A DNA stretch of 64,000 nucleotides from Kalaharituber pfeilii. Its lineage: Eukaryota; Ascomycota; Pezizomycetes; Pezizales; Pezizaceae. Shown here in pieces: positions 55,901 to 64,000 of the stretch; within the stretch, counting starts at the first letter, position 1, and each line of letters starts with the position of its first letter. The stretch is taken from positions 434,001-498,000 of the forward strand of contig WHUZ01000041.1 in the NCBI GenBank assembly GCA_015179045.1, given 5' to 3'. The notes below the pieces were generated by a model. The model searched no databases and was not told where the DNA came from. It saw nothing but the letters and a program-made list of their open reading frames with translations. A program made the translations under genes and the position numbers.

Positions 55901-57129
55901 GTCTCCGTGATAACTCTGGCACAACAAGCACATTATTTAGCCAAAGTCCGGCCACTAATACTGTCCCAATATGAGATGAGTACATCCTAGTTCCTGCTGA
56001 GCTTTTAATAGGCTCTATATGAGGTTGCGCATCAATAAGGTCTTCTAGGTAGGGCGTCATATGTTGAGAACATGCTGAATCGAGAGCCCATGAAGCTTCG
56101 GAGGTGGTAGTTACAGTAGTACTGGCTTCGGTATTAAAGGCAAAGTTTAGCCATTCTGTAGTGTTCGTTTCGGTACTAGTTGATTCAGTTGTATTTGCTT
56201 GCTTGGAAGTTCGGTTTTGCTCTCTCTTCTTGGTTCGACACTCTGATTCGGTATGCGATGTGCCTGGGAAGCCTCGAGCCTTACAAAATCCACATGGTAT
56301 CCTGGTAGTGACAAAGGCAGCTGCCGGTTCAGGTTCATCCTTAGAGTTGTGCTTTTTGCTAGTAGGTCGCGAAATTTCCTTGAGTCTGAGAACCACATTC
56401 GAATATGTTGGTACGTCTTCCTTGGTTGTAATATTGTCGATAATATTGATATAGGGTTGAATTTTAGGAAGAGTGTTGAGTAATGCGGTCGCCTTCCAGG
56501 AATCAGTGATTGTGAAGTTCTTAATTCCCGCTGCTAGCGATGTAGTGCCGGCGGTGACACTGGCGACACTGGTAGCTAACTTAAGCCAATGGGATTCGAA
56601 GGCCATGATATGGTCAGTAATCGTCATTTTTCGATCATCAAACCGTAATTGTACCACATTAAAAAACAGAGCAGCGAGATGGGTTCTAGTTCTTCCTTCG
56701 TAAGTTTCTTTAAGGATCTTCCAAGCTTCCGCTGCTGTTGATGCTCCTCTTATCATTAGTTGTGGCTCTTCTTCACAGCTTTCCATAATATAGTCTAGTG
56801 CTTTATCGCTTTTATCCTGCCATAAAGCGAGATCTGTTGAGTTGGAGGGTGGTTCGATTTCGTTTCCAGTTACTATTTGAAGCAGCTTCTGTCTCCGAAG
56901 CTGGCGCGTGGCCTCAATGGCCCACGCAGGATAGTCATCTTCATTTGACAACTTTTTGGAGATGCGAGGGGTGATTTTCACCCTGCCATGGCGAACAGCT
57001 GCAAGCGGGGTTACGTGAAATAAAAAAAAAAAAAAAAAAAGGGGTGATTTTCAGTACTTCGGAAATGTCGAGAGTTGACGTGGATTTCGCTATAGAGAAA
57101 GAAGAGGAGGAGGCGCCTTCTGACGACAT
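52983..57129 (-). pseudogene. copia gag-pol polyprotein, frameshifted
   Basis: Start ATG 57129 (MSSEGASSSSFSIAKSTSTL); after the family B insertion at 56981-57040 the frame resumes RISKKLSNEDDYPAWAIEAT. A gag region (UBN2-like) is followed by a protease with LDSACSQHMT, a pre-integrase HERYGHLPLSAF block, and an integrase core with HSDICG, RTDHGGEFKS and AVAERLNRTL giving D, D, E. RT follows from 54815: KVVLRIKSELD, RGFTQRPGIDYHETFAPVC, ITVHVDDLLGTF (VDD catalytic pair), and RNase H with LSSTEAEYIALGEA. It ends KEDLGMMIGRKY. Two frameshifts, near 55140 and 54910, lie between integrase and RT. With the insertion they make the copy non-autonomous despite its young LTRs. Confidence 0.93.
56981..57040 (+). 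mobile_element. Micro-insertion of family B LINE 3' end in copia gag
   Basis: 60 bp: CCCTGCCATGGCGAACAGCT, GCAAGCGGGGTTACGTGAAA, A-run; exact 13-bp TSD GGGGTGATTTTCA (56968-56980, 57041-57053). It must post-date the copia insertion. Confidence 0.95.
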
Positions 57130-57170
57130 AGTGGTAAGCAGCAAATGATGAGCTTGACGAGTAATGGGCT

Positions 57171-57294
57171 CCGATGAGCGGCGATTGATGAGTGACGATG
57201 AGCGACGAGTGATAAGCTCCGATGAGCGACGAGTGATAGGCTCCGATGAGCGACGAGTGATAGGCTCCGATGAGCGACGAGTGATGAATAGGTA
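57171..57294. repeat. 24-bp tandem repeat in the copia leader
   Basis: About five units of GATGAGCGACGAGTGATAGG-type 24-mers, between the primer-binding site and the gag ATG. Confidence 0.9.
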
Positions 57295-57329
57295 ACGTGT
57301 TTGGCTAGTGGAGCTCCGGGCTCATAACC

Positions 57330-57580
57330 TCAAGAAGTCACGCTTTCGAGCGGAGAGAATTCATTAATTAATTACAGAAGAAGTCTCCAGTATGCACAGG
57401 ACCCGTGACTTATATGTCCTTCACAGCGACCTTCACAATTGCCACAGTAAAAACTTTTCACACGCCACAGTCAACCATCAGTCAACCCGCCGGCCTATAA
57501 TTCCTCCCGCCGGCCTATAATTCCTCCGCCGGCCTATAATTCCTCCGTGTCGGTGCTAGGATTACACCGTCGGTTCAACA
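57330..57580 (-). repeat. copia 5' LTR (251 bp)
   Basis: Nearly identical to the 3' LTR apart from one extra 18-19 bp unit. Confidence 0.93.
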
Positions 57581-57764
57581 ACCAGACCAAGGAGTGAGAT
57601 GAAACCTATTTCCCGTGCTGCTCAGGGACAGTTACCCATACTCTCCACTTCCAATGTGGGGATTAGCCACTCTCTCTCCCTTCTTGCTCCCCTCTCTAGC
57701 TCTTGTAACGAGCGTCTTAGCATTCTCCATCGCAGTAACAAGATCACGGGATATCAAGTCTCCT

Positions 57765-58526
57765 CTACTGCCCTGCTGAGCCAAAGTCGGATGATCCAAC
57801 CACAGCCCCACGGTCTCTTCTGCTCTCGCAAGCCAATCCGGAACTGGTGCGACCCCAGGCCACCCGACGCTGTGTAGCCCGCGGCGACAGCAAATAAGTG
57901 CAGTACAGAGTACTCTCCACGTACGTGGAGTATCTCCACATAAGACGGAGCTCTTCGTTCAATGCATTACGCATGCTCGCAAGCTTGTTACTGATATCTA
58001 AAAGGGTTTCAAGTGCAGCAATGTATTCCTGAGTGCGCCGAGCCTCCCCATCAATCCTGCACCCCTGGTTGTGTTTGTCGTAGGCCTCAAACCACATTGT
58101 GTCCTCAGTCTTGAGGAGATCTGGATCGAAGTCCATCTTGTCTTCACCGTGAAAATCTCTCACCATGTCCCCGTATTTATCTTCTAACCTGCTTTGAAGC
58201 CGGGTTTGAAAGTGTGTTGCACGGTAGCGGGCCGTGAGCAGGAAGTTGCAGCCTAGCTTCCCGGGCTGGAAGAGCTGAATTGCAATACCAACCATCGCTT
58301 CATCACATGAGAGCAATAACACTCGGTTCGTCTCTGCGTCGAGGTTGCCAATCGCGCGTTCAAACTCTTTGGCTGTGAATTTAGGCATCATACATTCGGC
58401 GGCTCGGTAGCTAAACTGTGCTCTGTTTGGGGGATTCTGGGCGTCGAATGCCCAGTGGGTTGCAATGAATACCGAATGAGGCCGAGGACAATTTCTTTGT
58501 GTCACGAAGCGGCGAAAGAATGACAT
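57765..58526 (-). CDS. Unknown protein (up to 253 aa)
   Basis: Intact frame with good protein character through residue about 215: HSVFIATHWAFDAQNPPNRA, FSYRAAECMMPKFTAKEFER, VLLLSCDEAMVGIAIQLFQP, KLGCNFLLTARYRATHFQTR, LEDKYGDMVRDFHGEDKMDF and WFEAYDKHNQGCRIDGEARR, then a long helical stretch (YIAALETLLDISNKLASMRN). No family recognised and no membrane span. The last 30-40 residues (after YLLSPRATQ) look unlike coding sequence, so the true end may be earlier or spliced. A GTAAGC at the start (58530) preceded by the readable AKPSPARELAIKLIE raises the possibility that 58526 is inside a short intron and the gene starts further right. The right neighbour is a family A LINE; the left is the copia element. 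Confidence 0.55.
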   Translation of the reverse strand: MSFFRRFVTQRNCPRPHSVFIATHWAFDAQNPPNRAQFSYRAAECMMPKFTAKEFERAIGNLDAETNRVLLLSCDEAMVGIAIQLFQPGKLGCNFLLTARYRATHFQTRLQSRLEDKYGDMVRDFHGEDKMDFDPDLLKTEDTMWFEAYDKHNQGCRIDGEARRTQEYIAALETLLDISNKLASMRNALNEELRLMWRYSTYVESTLYCTYLLSPRATQRRVAWGRTSSGLACESRRDRGAVVGSSDFGSAGQ

Positions 58527-58659
58527 GCTTACTCAATTAACTTTATGGCCAGCTCGCGTGCTGGGGAGGGCTTGGCTTTGCTGGTGCCAAGCCAAGGAGC
58601 CCATAGCAGTATTGCCGCCGCCGTCGCTGCCTACTGTGCGCAGAGGGAACCTGGGCTCG

Positions 58660-59090
58660 TTTTTTTTTTTTTTAATATCAGCACCCGTATACCGCCTCGT
58701 GAGCTATGACGGGACTAAATACAAAGGAAATAATACCAAGGAAGAAAATCAGCAGAGGCAGTTTTGACCAATGTGAAGCAGTCTCCTACAATGTCACCTC
58801 CCTGCCCATCTCAGCAGCTCTGCCAGGGCAGTCTGGTTCATCTTCGCTAGTTGTGTGCCTCCTCATTACCTCCAGGCCCCCTGGCCACTTCCTTCTCCAA
58901 AACTCGCACCTGTGCCAGACGTGTGCAGATGTCTCCTCTGCCATGCAACACCATCTACACTCTGGCCCATCTGCCTTCCCTATCATATGCCTCCATGCCC
59001 TTCATCCTTTTCGACCCAGCAGTCTTCCCAACGCGCTTGTCAGTCGACCTAACCGCTGAAGGGGATTGTACTCAGCTAGGCCCGGAGCAA
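58660..59090 (-). mobile_element. Family A LINE C-terminal fragment
   Basis: T-run and diverged tail (CCGTATACCGCCTCGTGAGC) at the left. The minus strand reads GKADGPECRWCCMAEETSAH (58900-58986, knuckle) preceded by LQRLGRLTSALGRLLGRKG. No TSD was identified and the right end is approximate. Confidence 0.7.
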
Positions 59091-59789
59091 TGGCGATATC
59101 AGGACTCGGGCAGTCTCATACCAAGTCCCAAGCAATTCGAAAATTTATATAATTCTAGTAGTGCAAAGGCCTGCCAGGAGGGCGACATGAGGGGGATGAG
59201 GGGGTCTGTAGCTCGCGTTGCAGACACACGTGCCCTATCAGCTATAGCTAGAACACTATGTATCGTCCTCACCCATGCACGATATCGATTCAGTCTGCTG
59301 GCTTCGGCCACTCCTCTGGTTACGAGTCTACATACTACTATTCATTCTGTGGACTCCACAATTAAAGGCCATTCACAAAGTTGCGTCCTGTGTTCCAGAC
59401 CTCCATCACGTGCAGGACCTCATCGCGAGGACCGCCGTGGACCTGCGTGTGCGGAGAAGATGTTGGCGGTATGAAATCTCATCGTAACTCCTGCGCTGCG
59501 GTGTGCATGCAGTAGTAAAGCATATACCAGTAATCCTAATGCCATATTAGGAAAGCAGCATTAAGCTGTGCACGTTCCCTCGTTCCCTCGTCAGCCCGTG
59601 CCGGATTGGGCAGCACCGTCAGCGCTGCGTGCCGCACCTGTCTATTCTCGGCTGCCTCTCATCCCCAGCTTAGTCAGCCACTAAGTGGCAGTCTGGTTCA
59701 AGACTGTGGCATGCCCTCTTGCAACCCCCTCTCTTTTTCTTTCCATCCACTCAGTAATAACTGAAGCATGCGACTTACCACCCCAGAAT
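59091..59789. other. Intergenic, nothing recognised
   Basis: A 70-codon minus frame (59099-59311) and an overlapping plus frame lack motifs. Confidence 0.35.
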
Positions 59790-59801
59790 CTCAATTTCTC
59801 A

Positions 59802-59862
59802 CCCTGCCATGGGGAACAGCTGCAAACGGGGTTATGTGATAGAAAAAATAAAAACAAAAAAC
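59802..59862 (+). mobile_element. Micro-insertion of family B LINE 3' end
   Basis: 61 bp with CCCTGCCATGGGGAACAGCT and an impure A-run; exact 12-bp TSD CTCAATTTCTCA (59790-59801, 59863-59874). Confidence 0.9.
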
Positions 59863-59874
59863 CTCAATTTCTCA

Positions 59875-60267
59875 AAACGACCAACAAATTCGAGCACTTC
59901 TAGCACCCATCCTATCCAGATGGCAACTGGAAGAAGAGGCCCACGTTCCAGTCAGACAGGGTACGAGACGGGTATAAGCAGGCCATGGGAAGCCTGCAGG
60001 TGTTGGACAAGACCACGCCTGGTTCTCCGCAGGCGAATGCAGCCAGGTACCAACAAGAGCATCTAGAGCTGCTGATTTTGCTCAAGCTAACTACAACTTA
60101 GATCAGTCGCAACTATCTGCATGCGGTTTCACATAAATGTTGCAGTGGAGCAACAGGAATACAAAAGTACCCGTTTATGGTTGACGGTTTCAGAGTGGAC
60201 TGCTTTATGACTATGTACCGAGTGCAGATTGAGTTTTGCATAGTGGTAATTTGCACAGCTTGGACAT
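59875..60267. other. Intergenic, nothing recognised
   Basis: No motif or element ends. Confidence 0.35.
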
Positions 60268-60672
60268 TTACTTTTGAGTGGACAGAGATCTATCCGCATC
60301 CGTCCAGGAGCCATTGGCGATCAAGGCGGCAGGAATGTGCTTCAAGCTCTCAAGTTTGATAGTTTTTGCACTATACTGAAGTGTTCTGGACAGGTTCTGC
60401 AAGTCATGGTGGACCAACATTGGGGCAAATGACGCTAGGCTGCTTTGGCTAATTGGGACGTTTACGGTCACTGAAAAGATCGCAAGGAACATTATGATTG
60501 CCACTCTAATTGCAGAAAGTGGTGTATCCCAGTCTGTCGATGTGTTTAACGTCATTGCATCACCAATAATTTTATTGGTGCTTACGGGACTTGACCGGAT
60601 GAAGAACTCCAGTGCTAGTCTCCCCTTTACCGCCGCCGGAGAGGTTTTTCCTTTTGCGGCAAGCGAAGACGT
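60268..60672 (-). CDS. Possible unknown protein fragment with one hydrophobic segment
   Basis: A minus-strand frame open from the family A insertion at 60676 to TGA near 60268 reads SSLAAKGKTSPAAVKGRLAL, EFFIRSSPVSTNKIIGDAMT, AIRVAIIMFLAIFSVTVNVP (hydrophobic) and LVHHDLQNLSRTLQYSAKTI. It looks protein-like but I recognise no family. The start is not defined; it may continue right of the insertion (TSD at 60730). Confidence 0.35.
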   Translation of the reverse strand, partial: TSSLAAKGKTSPAAVKGRLALEFFIRSSPVSTNKIIGDAMTLNTSTDWDTPLSAIRVAIIMFLAIFSVTVNVPISQSSLASFAPMLVHHDLQNLSRTLQYSAKTIKLESLKHIPAALIANGSWTDADRSLSTQK

Positions 60673-60675
60673 GGG

Positions 60676-60729
60676 GTTTTTTTTTTTTTTTAAATAATAT
60701 CAGTACTCGCGTGCCGCCCTATGGGCTAT
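60676..60729 (-). mobile_element. Micro-insertion of family A LINE 3' end (54 bp)
   Basis: Among the shortest copies: T-run plus TACTCGCGTGCCGCCCTATG. Exact 11-bp TSD GAAGACGTGGG (60665-60675, 60730-60740). Confidence 0.9.
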
Positions 60730-60740
60730 GAAGACGTGGG

Positions 60741-61454
60741 TAGAGGGCCACATGAACGGGAGGTTGGCAGATTACTGGAGGCATTGCTTTGGCGAAACCC
60801 GCGGAGTGGGCAAAGAAAGTGATAGGGCTACAATGTGGTGTATCTGTCGAACAGGAGAAGAATGGTATTTTCCTAAGAACCTTGTAGCTGTTTTGCTAAA
60901 TTGTACACAGTAAGCTTCCTAATCGGGTAGTCACTTCCTGATGAAAACAATATGTGGCTTTACCATTATTTCCAAGCACAAGCATGGTTTGTTCTCGAAC
61001 TTTGGTCATCCTAACAACACCAGGCTGGGTAGAAACGTGGTGCTTGTGAATTGCCTTTGTTTTCTTCCCTCATTTTTTTGCTGTTCTAAATTGGTAGAAA
61101 GGATTTAAAAAAATAAAACGCTTTTCCAACATCTAAAAAATCCAATAGCTGAGTTCTGCAAATTGCTCACCTAGTACATGAAAGTTGTACATACATCGAG
61201 GGGCCTTGGCCAAGCATCCAATTAAGGCGTACACTGCCACATCCTTGGAAAGTCAGGTGATGCAAGTGCGGCCGGTGAAATAATCTGCGGTCAATGTATT
61301 TGACACAATAGATTGATACTTACAGGTACTAGAGGATATGAGCATACAGTTTTGAAGTAAGTCAATAAGGAGAAATGAAAACCTCAAATGTGGTGCTACT
61401 TCATGACTTAATCACGTTTATGTTTCTTAAGTCGGCCTTATCTAACGTCTTGGC
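60741..61454. other. Intergenic, nothing recognised
   Basis: AT-rich, short frames only. Confidence 0.35.
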
Positions 61455-61466
61455 ATGCATTTCCTA

Positions 61467-61848
61467 TTTTTTTTTTTTTATTTTTTTTTTTTTTATTTCA
61501 TTACTCGCATGCCGCCTGTAAGGCTATGGCGAGGGTTTTCTAGATACAAGCTTAAGGAAAAGGAAGTATGAAATATGATTATTAGGGAAATAAATAGTGA
61601 ACGAAGGAAAGTTAACCCGTCCGCCTCCGTAGTTCCTTCACTCTCTTCCTGCCCATAGTAATACCTTGGCTACTTCTGCCCCCCCCCCTTTTGGCTGTAT
61701 CAGTCCCCCGTCTGGCATTCTGTTCTTCCATGGTAGGCAGCTGTTTGTTATGTGGGTGAGTTTCTCCGGCGCCTTCCCGCACCATCTGCACTCCGGTGAG
61801 TCCGCCTTTCCTATTCCATATCTCCATTCCTTTAGTCCTTTATTTCCA
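61467..61848 (-). mobile_element. Family A LINE C-terminal fragment
   Basis: T-run with interruptions, tail TTACTCGCATGCCGCCTGTA, 3' UTR. The minus strand reads GIGKADSPECRWCGKAPEKL (knuckle). Exact 12-bp TSD ATGCATTTCCTA (61455-61466, 61849-61860). Confidence 0.9.
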
Positions 61849-61860
61849 ATGCATTTCCTA

Positions 61861-62356
61861 GTGTCATGAGTACCTGCTCTGGCCCGATTGCGAATCCGGT
61901 ATGGCAGGTAACAAGTTAAGGTTTTCACAATAGTCAGGTTGATTGTGATTCTTGTCTACCATCCATACTTTTTTGTTTTCATTTTTTTTATACCTACATA
62001 TGGGTTGCAAGCACATGGTGTAGTTAATGGTTGTCGTTCTTCCGCAAGGATCACTACAGCACATTTTTTGTAGTTGCCAACGTTGTGCAGCATCTGTCAT
62101 ACTGATACTATCTATGAAGGCTACAGAGCTGGCCACCAGCCGAGGTACGTGCAGCGTTCCCTCTCTCAGGTAATTTGTCAGCCAGGCTAAGAACGCTAGG
62201 TTACAGGACCTAGTGTAGATGCAGACTGATGACAATTCTCTGTTCGCTGTATTTGCTTAACGTCCGGAACCTCTTTCAGGTCGAACTGTAGCCACTTCAG
62301 CTTTTTGTCATTGATGCTGAGGCTCTGGCGTTATGCTTCCATTCTTTTACCATGTC
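61861..62356. other. Intergenic or 3' part of a disrupted gene
   Basis: A 123-codon minus frame (61864-62235) has no motif. This side may once have continued the minus-strand frame at 63108-63290 (see there). Confidence 0.3.
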
Positions 62357-62461
62357 CCTCCTCAACAGCAGCCATTTCTTGCTGCCAACGGGGTGCAGCA
62401 CTGCGGTCATGAGGCAGCAAGAAATGGCTGCTGTTGAGGAGGTGCAGCACTGCGGTCATGA
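62357..62461. repeat. Perfect 30-bp inverted repeat at a LINE 5' junction
   Basis: Left arm 62357-62386 (CCTCCTCAACAGCAGCCATT...), right arm 62413-62442 is its exact reverse complement. The 21-bp GGTGCAGCACTGCGGTCATG-A stretch at 62392-62412 is repeated directly at 62441-62461. The LINE body begins at 62462. Confidence 0.95.
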
Positions 62462-63095
62462 AGGGCCAGCACAGCGAGTAAGGGAGGCTTGGGACCGGAG
62501 AAACGAAAGGGGCGACCTTGACATAGCGGTAATGTGGGTCAAAGGTCATAAAGGAATCCCAGGTAACACCGAAGCAGATCGAGCAGCCAAGGTTGGTACA
62601 CAGCTGCCATATCAAAACGAGATTGTCACGGAGGACGGGATGAGACAAGAGGCCAAAGCAAGGAGAGCGGCCGAAAGAAACAGACTGCATATGTCATATA
62701 GGCCACTACGCAGACTAGGCAATAGGGTCGCAACGCTAGCTGGCATCCTTGGAGGCAAGGGCCTCCGGCGCTGGAAATTCAAGGTCGGCACAGCTGACAG
62801 CCCGGAATGCCGGTGGTGCGGCGAGGCTGAAGAAACGACCCTTCACATATTGTCTCAATGTAGAGTCTGGAAGCAGAGATGCCCAAGGGGTGAGGATGGA
62901 TTGTGCAGACCCTTGGGTGACCAAGATGAAGGGGAGGGCCTTCGGGGAGTGATAGGAATTTTGGAATGGGCGAGGGGTTAGCCCCGGGGGATTTACTTCT
63001 ATTGTTCCGTACTTGTACTTTGTTTTGATGTAACTAGACCTCGCCATAGCCCATAGGGCGGCACGCGAGTATTGATATAAAAAAAAAAAAAAAAA
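62462..63095 (+). mobile_element. Family A LINE C-terminal copy, best preserved
   Basis: One uninterrupted frame to TAG near 62981: RVREAWDRRNERGDLDIAVM, WVKGHKGIPGNTEADRAAK (end of RNase H), a basic linker, LAGILGGKGLRRWKFKVG, ADSPECRWCGEAEETTLHIL (knuckle, CxxC...HxxxxC), then 3' UTR, tail CGCCATAGCCCATAGGGCGG and A-run. Exact 13-bp TSD ACTGCGGTCATGA (62449-62461, 63096-63108), with a third copy at 62400-62412. Confidence 0.95.
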
Positions 63096-63107
63096 CTGCG
63101 GTCATGA

Positions 63108-63290
63108 TCCTGGCATCTTCCTTTTGAGCTTCAAGAGATCAGCCACCCGCTTGCTCAAGCTGTCCCCCATTGATAGCACCTCGTTCAAAGTGACCGCAGC
63201 AAGGTATTTATCCCGGAAATCTAGCTGGAATGCTGCGAGTATTTCTCTTATTGCAGCTGTATCCACTCTCAGGTCCGTTATATCAGACAT
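63108..63290 (-). pseudogene. Possible gene fragment cut by the LINE at 62462-63095
   Basis: Minus-strand frame MSDITDLRVDTAAIREILAA, FQLDFRDKYLAAVTLNEVLS, MGDSLSKRVADLLKLKRKMP looks like a small helical, possibly coiled-coil protein. It runs into the TSD. If the insertion is removed mentally, a different frame reads MTAVLHPVGSKKWLLLRRDM on the other side, so a splice or a frameshift would be needed. No family recognised. Confidence 0.35.
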
Positions 63291-63584
63291 AGTGAGGATT
63301 ATGATTTGCGCTGTAGCTAGAGGACCGGGACTCTGCGGAACCTCTCCGGACAGGCAGATTCTGCCTGCCGCTCCCGGACCTCATCAGACGATAAACCTTT
63401 ACGCCATGACCCTGTGAGACAGGTACCAACATTGCGGAATAGTAGATCGATTGTTGGTACAGGCAGCTGGAAAATGTCTATAAATTGGCCTACTTGGGTA
63501 GTCAGGTGTTGATAACATAGCTTCAGCTTTCAAATCAAACCCAGCTATCAATTCTACAGCTACGCATACCTACCCACATCTACA

Positions 63585-64000
63585 ATGGATTCTTCCTCTC
63601 TTGCTAGCTGGACACCGCATGTTGATCTACCTGTGTCTTTGATACCTACCGTACGCAAGTATATTGAGGCTATTCCACCTGCAGAAAGGTTACCTCCCCT
63701 GGCAGATGAACAGTTTGAGGATCCGGATAGTGCTTATGATCGGTAAGCTTGATTGCTTTCATGTTTTTGAGTGATAAATATCTAATAAAGTGAATAGAAT
63801 ACAAAATGCTGCTTTTGTAGCAGGGTTTGCCATAACCAAAGAATGCGGTTCATTGGTGCAGGGGCGAGTACGCTTCTGGTGTGTACACTCGGGTAAAACA
63901 AGAAATACTCGCCAAGTTACAAATGATACTAGAAAAAGACAGACTAGTTCATTAAAGACAGGATGCCCATATCGAATATATGTATCTTTGAGATCTGTTA
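63585..64000 (+). CDS. MULE-type transposase, N-terminal part with FAR1-like domain (runs off the window)
   Basis: Exon 1 63585-63742 (MDSSSLASWTPHVDLPVSLI), intron 63743-63797 (GTAAGC...ATAG, branch-like CTAATA), exon 2 from 63798 open to the window end. The joined frame reads AYDRIQNAAFVAGFAITKEC, RVRFWCVHSGKTRNTRQVTN and RKRQTSSLKTGCPYRIYVSL. The spacing of FxCVHSG, RKRxTSS and TGCPxR is the FAR1/WRKY-GCM1-type zinc domain of Mutator-like transposases. The DDE catalytic domain would lie beyond 64000, so activity cannot be judged. Unlike the copy at 46.2 kb it is so far unbroken. Confidence 0.65.

Larger units (their letters stand above)
52634..57580 (-). mobile_element. Ty1/copia LTR retrotransposon
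   Basis: LTRs 52634-52865 (3') and 57330-57580 (5'), beginning TGTTGAACCG on the minus strand. They differ by about two bases plus one extra copy of an 18-19 bp CCGGCCTATAATTCCT unit. 5-bp TSD ACCAG (52629-52633, 57581-57585). The primer-binding site beside the 5' LTR is GGTTATGAGCCC (plus strand 57318-57329), complementary to the initiator tRNA-Met anticodon region. A polypurine AAGAGGGGG abuts the 3' LTR. Domain order protease, integrase, RT, RNase H is copia. Confidence 0.95.

Overview
The window looks like nuclear DNA of a filamentous ascomycete. Short GT-AG introns of about 50-200 bp, a giant fungal SecA-like helicase gene, a cellulose-active AA9 LPMO relic, Fot1/pogo and MULE transposons and Tad-like LINEs all point that way. 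A Pezizomycete (truffle or cup-fungus relative) is my guess only. Host genes are few; most of the sequence is a nested graveyard of transposable elements and tandem repeats.

Host genes I can support: (1) a 745-residue multi-pass membrane protein on the minus strand (4982-7219); (2) a 103-residue two-exon membrane protein on the minus strand (15290-15682); (3) a six-exon gene of about 3197 codons on the minus strand (24186-34328), of the fungal DUF3638/DUF3645 family with SecA-like helicase motifs; (4) an unidentified protein on the minus strand (57765-58526); (5) one dispersed 5S rRNA gene (49296-49416). Broken host genes include an AA9 LPMO fragment (14507-15001) next to a hAT element, and an unknown gene relic at 44700-45290. 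Several short or frameshifted reading frames are recorded with low confidence.

Mobile elements. Two LINE families dominate. I call them family A (3' tail containing CGCCATAGCCC and GGGCGGC, then poly-A) and family B (3' tail containing GCCATGGCGAACAGCTGC and GCGGGGT, then poly-A). Nearly all copies are 5'-truncated; most have exact target-site duplications (TSDs) of 10-14 bp, and several are only 54-75 bp long. Some copies carry RNase H plus a Cys/His knuckle just before the tail. Others carry only the end of an ORF1/gag-like protein joined directly to the same kind of tail. Other elements: a Ty1/copia element (52634-57580) with near-identical LTRs; three solo LTRs (36554-36790, 36952-37557, 46860-47084); a Fot1/pogo transposon with TIRs and TA duplication (38683-41442) inside an older Tc1/mariner relic; two hAT MITEs; and two MULE/FAR1-like transposase genes, one cut by a solo LTR and one running off the right edge.

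Layout: 1-4.6 kb elements; 5-7.2 kb membrane protein; 7.2-14.5 kb LINEs; 14.5-15.7 kb LPMO relic and small membrane protein; 16-24 kb repeats and LINEs; 24-34 kb giant helicase; 36-49 kb solo LTRs, nested DNA transposons and minisatellites (12, 56, 19, 27 bp); 49.3 kb 5S rRNA; 50-64 kb LINEs, copia, one unknown gene and a MULE start. No operon-like or metabolic clustering is visible. All calls come from reading the sequence; no searches were run.
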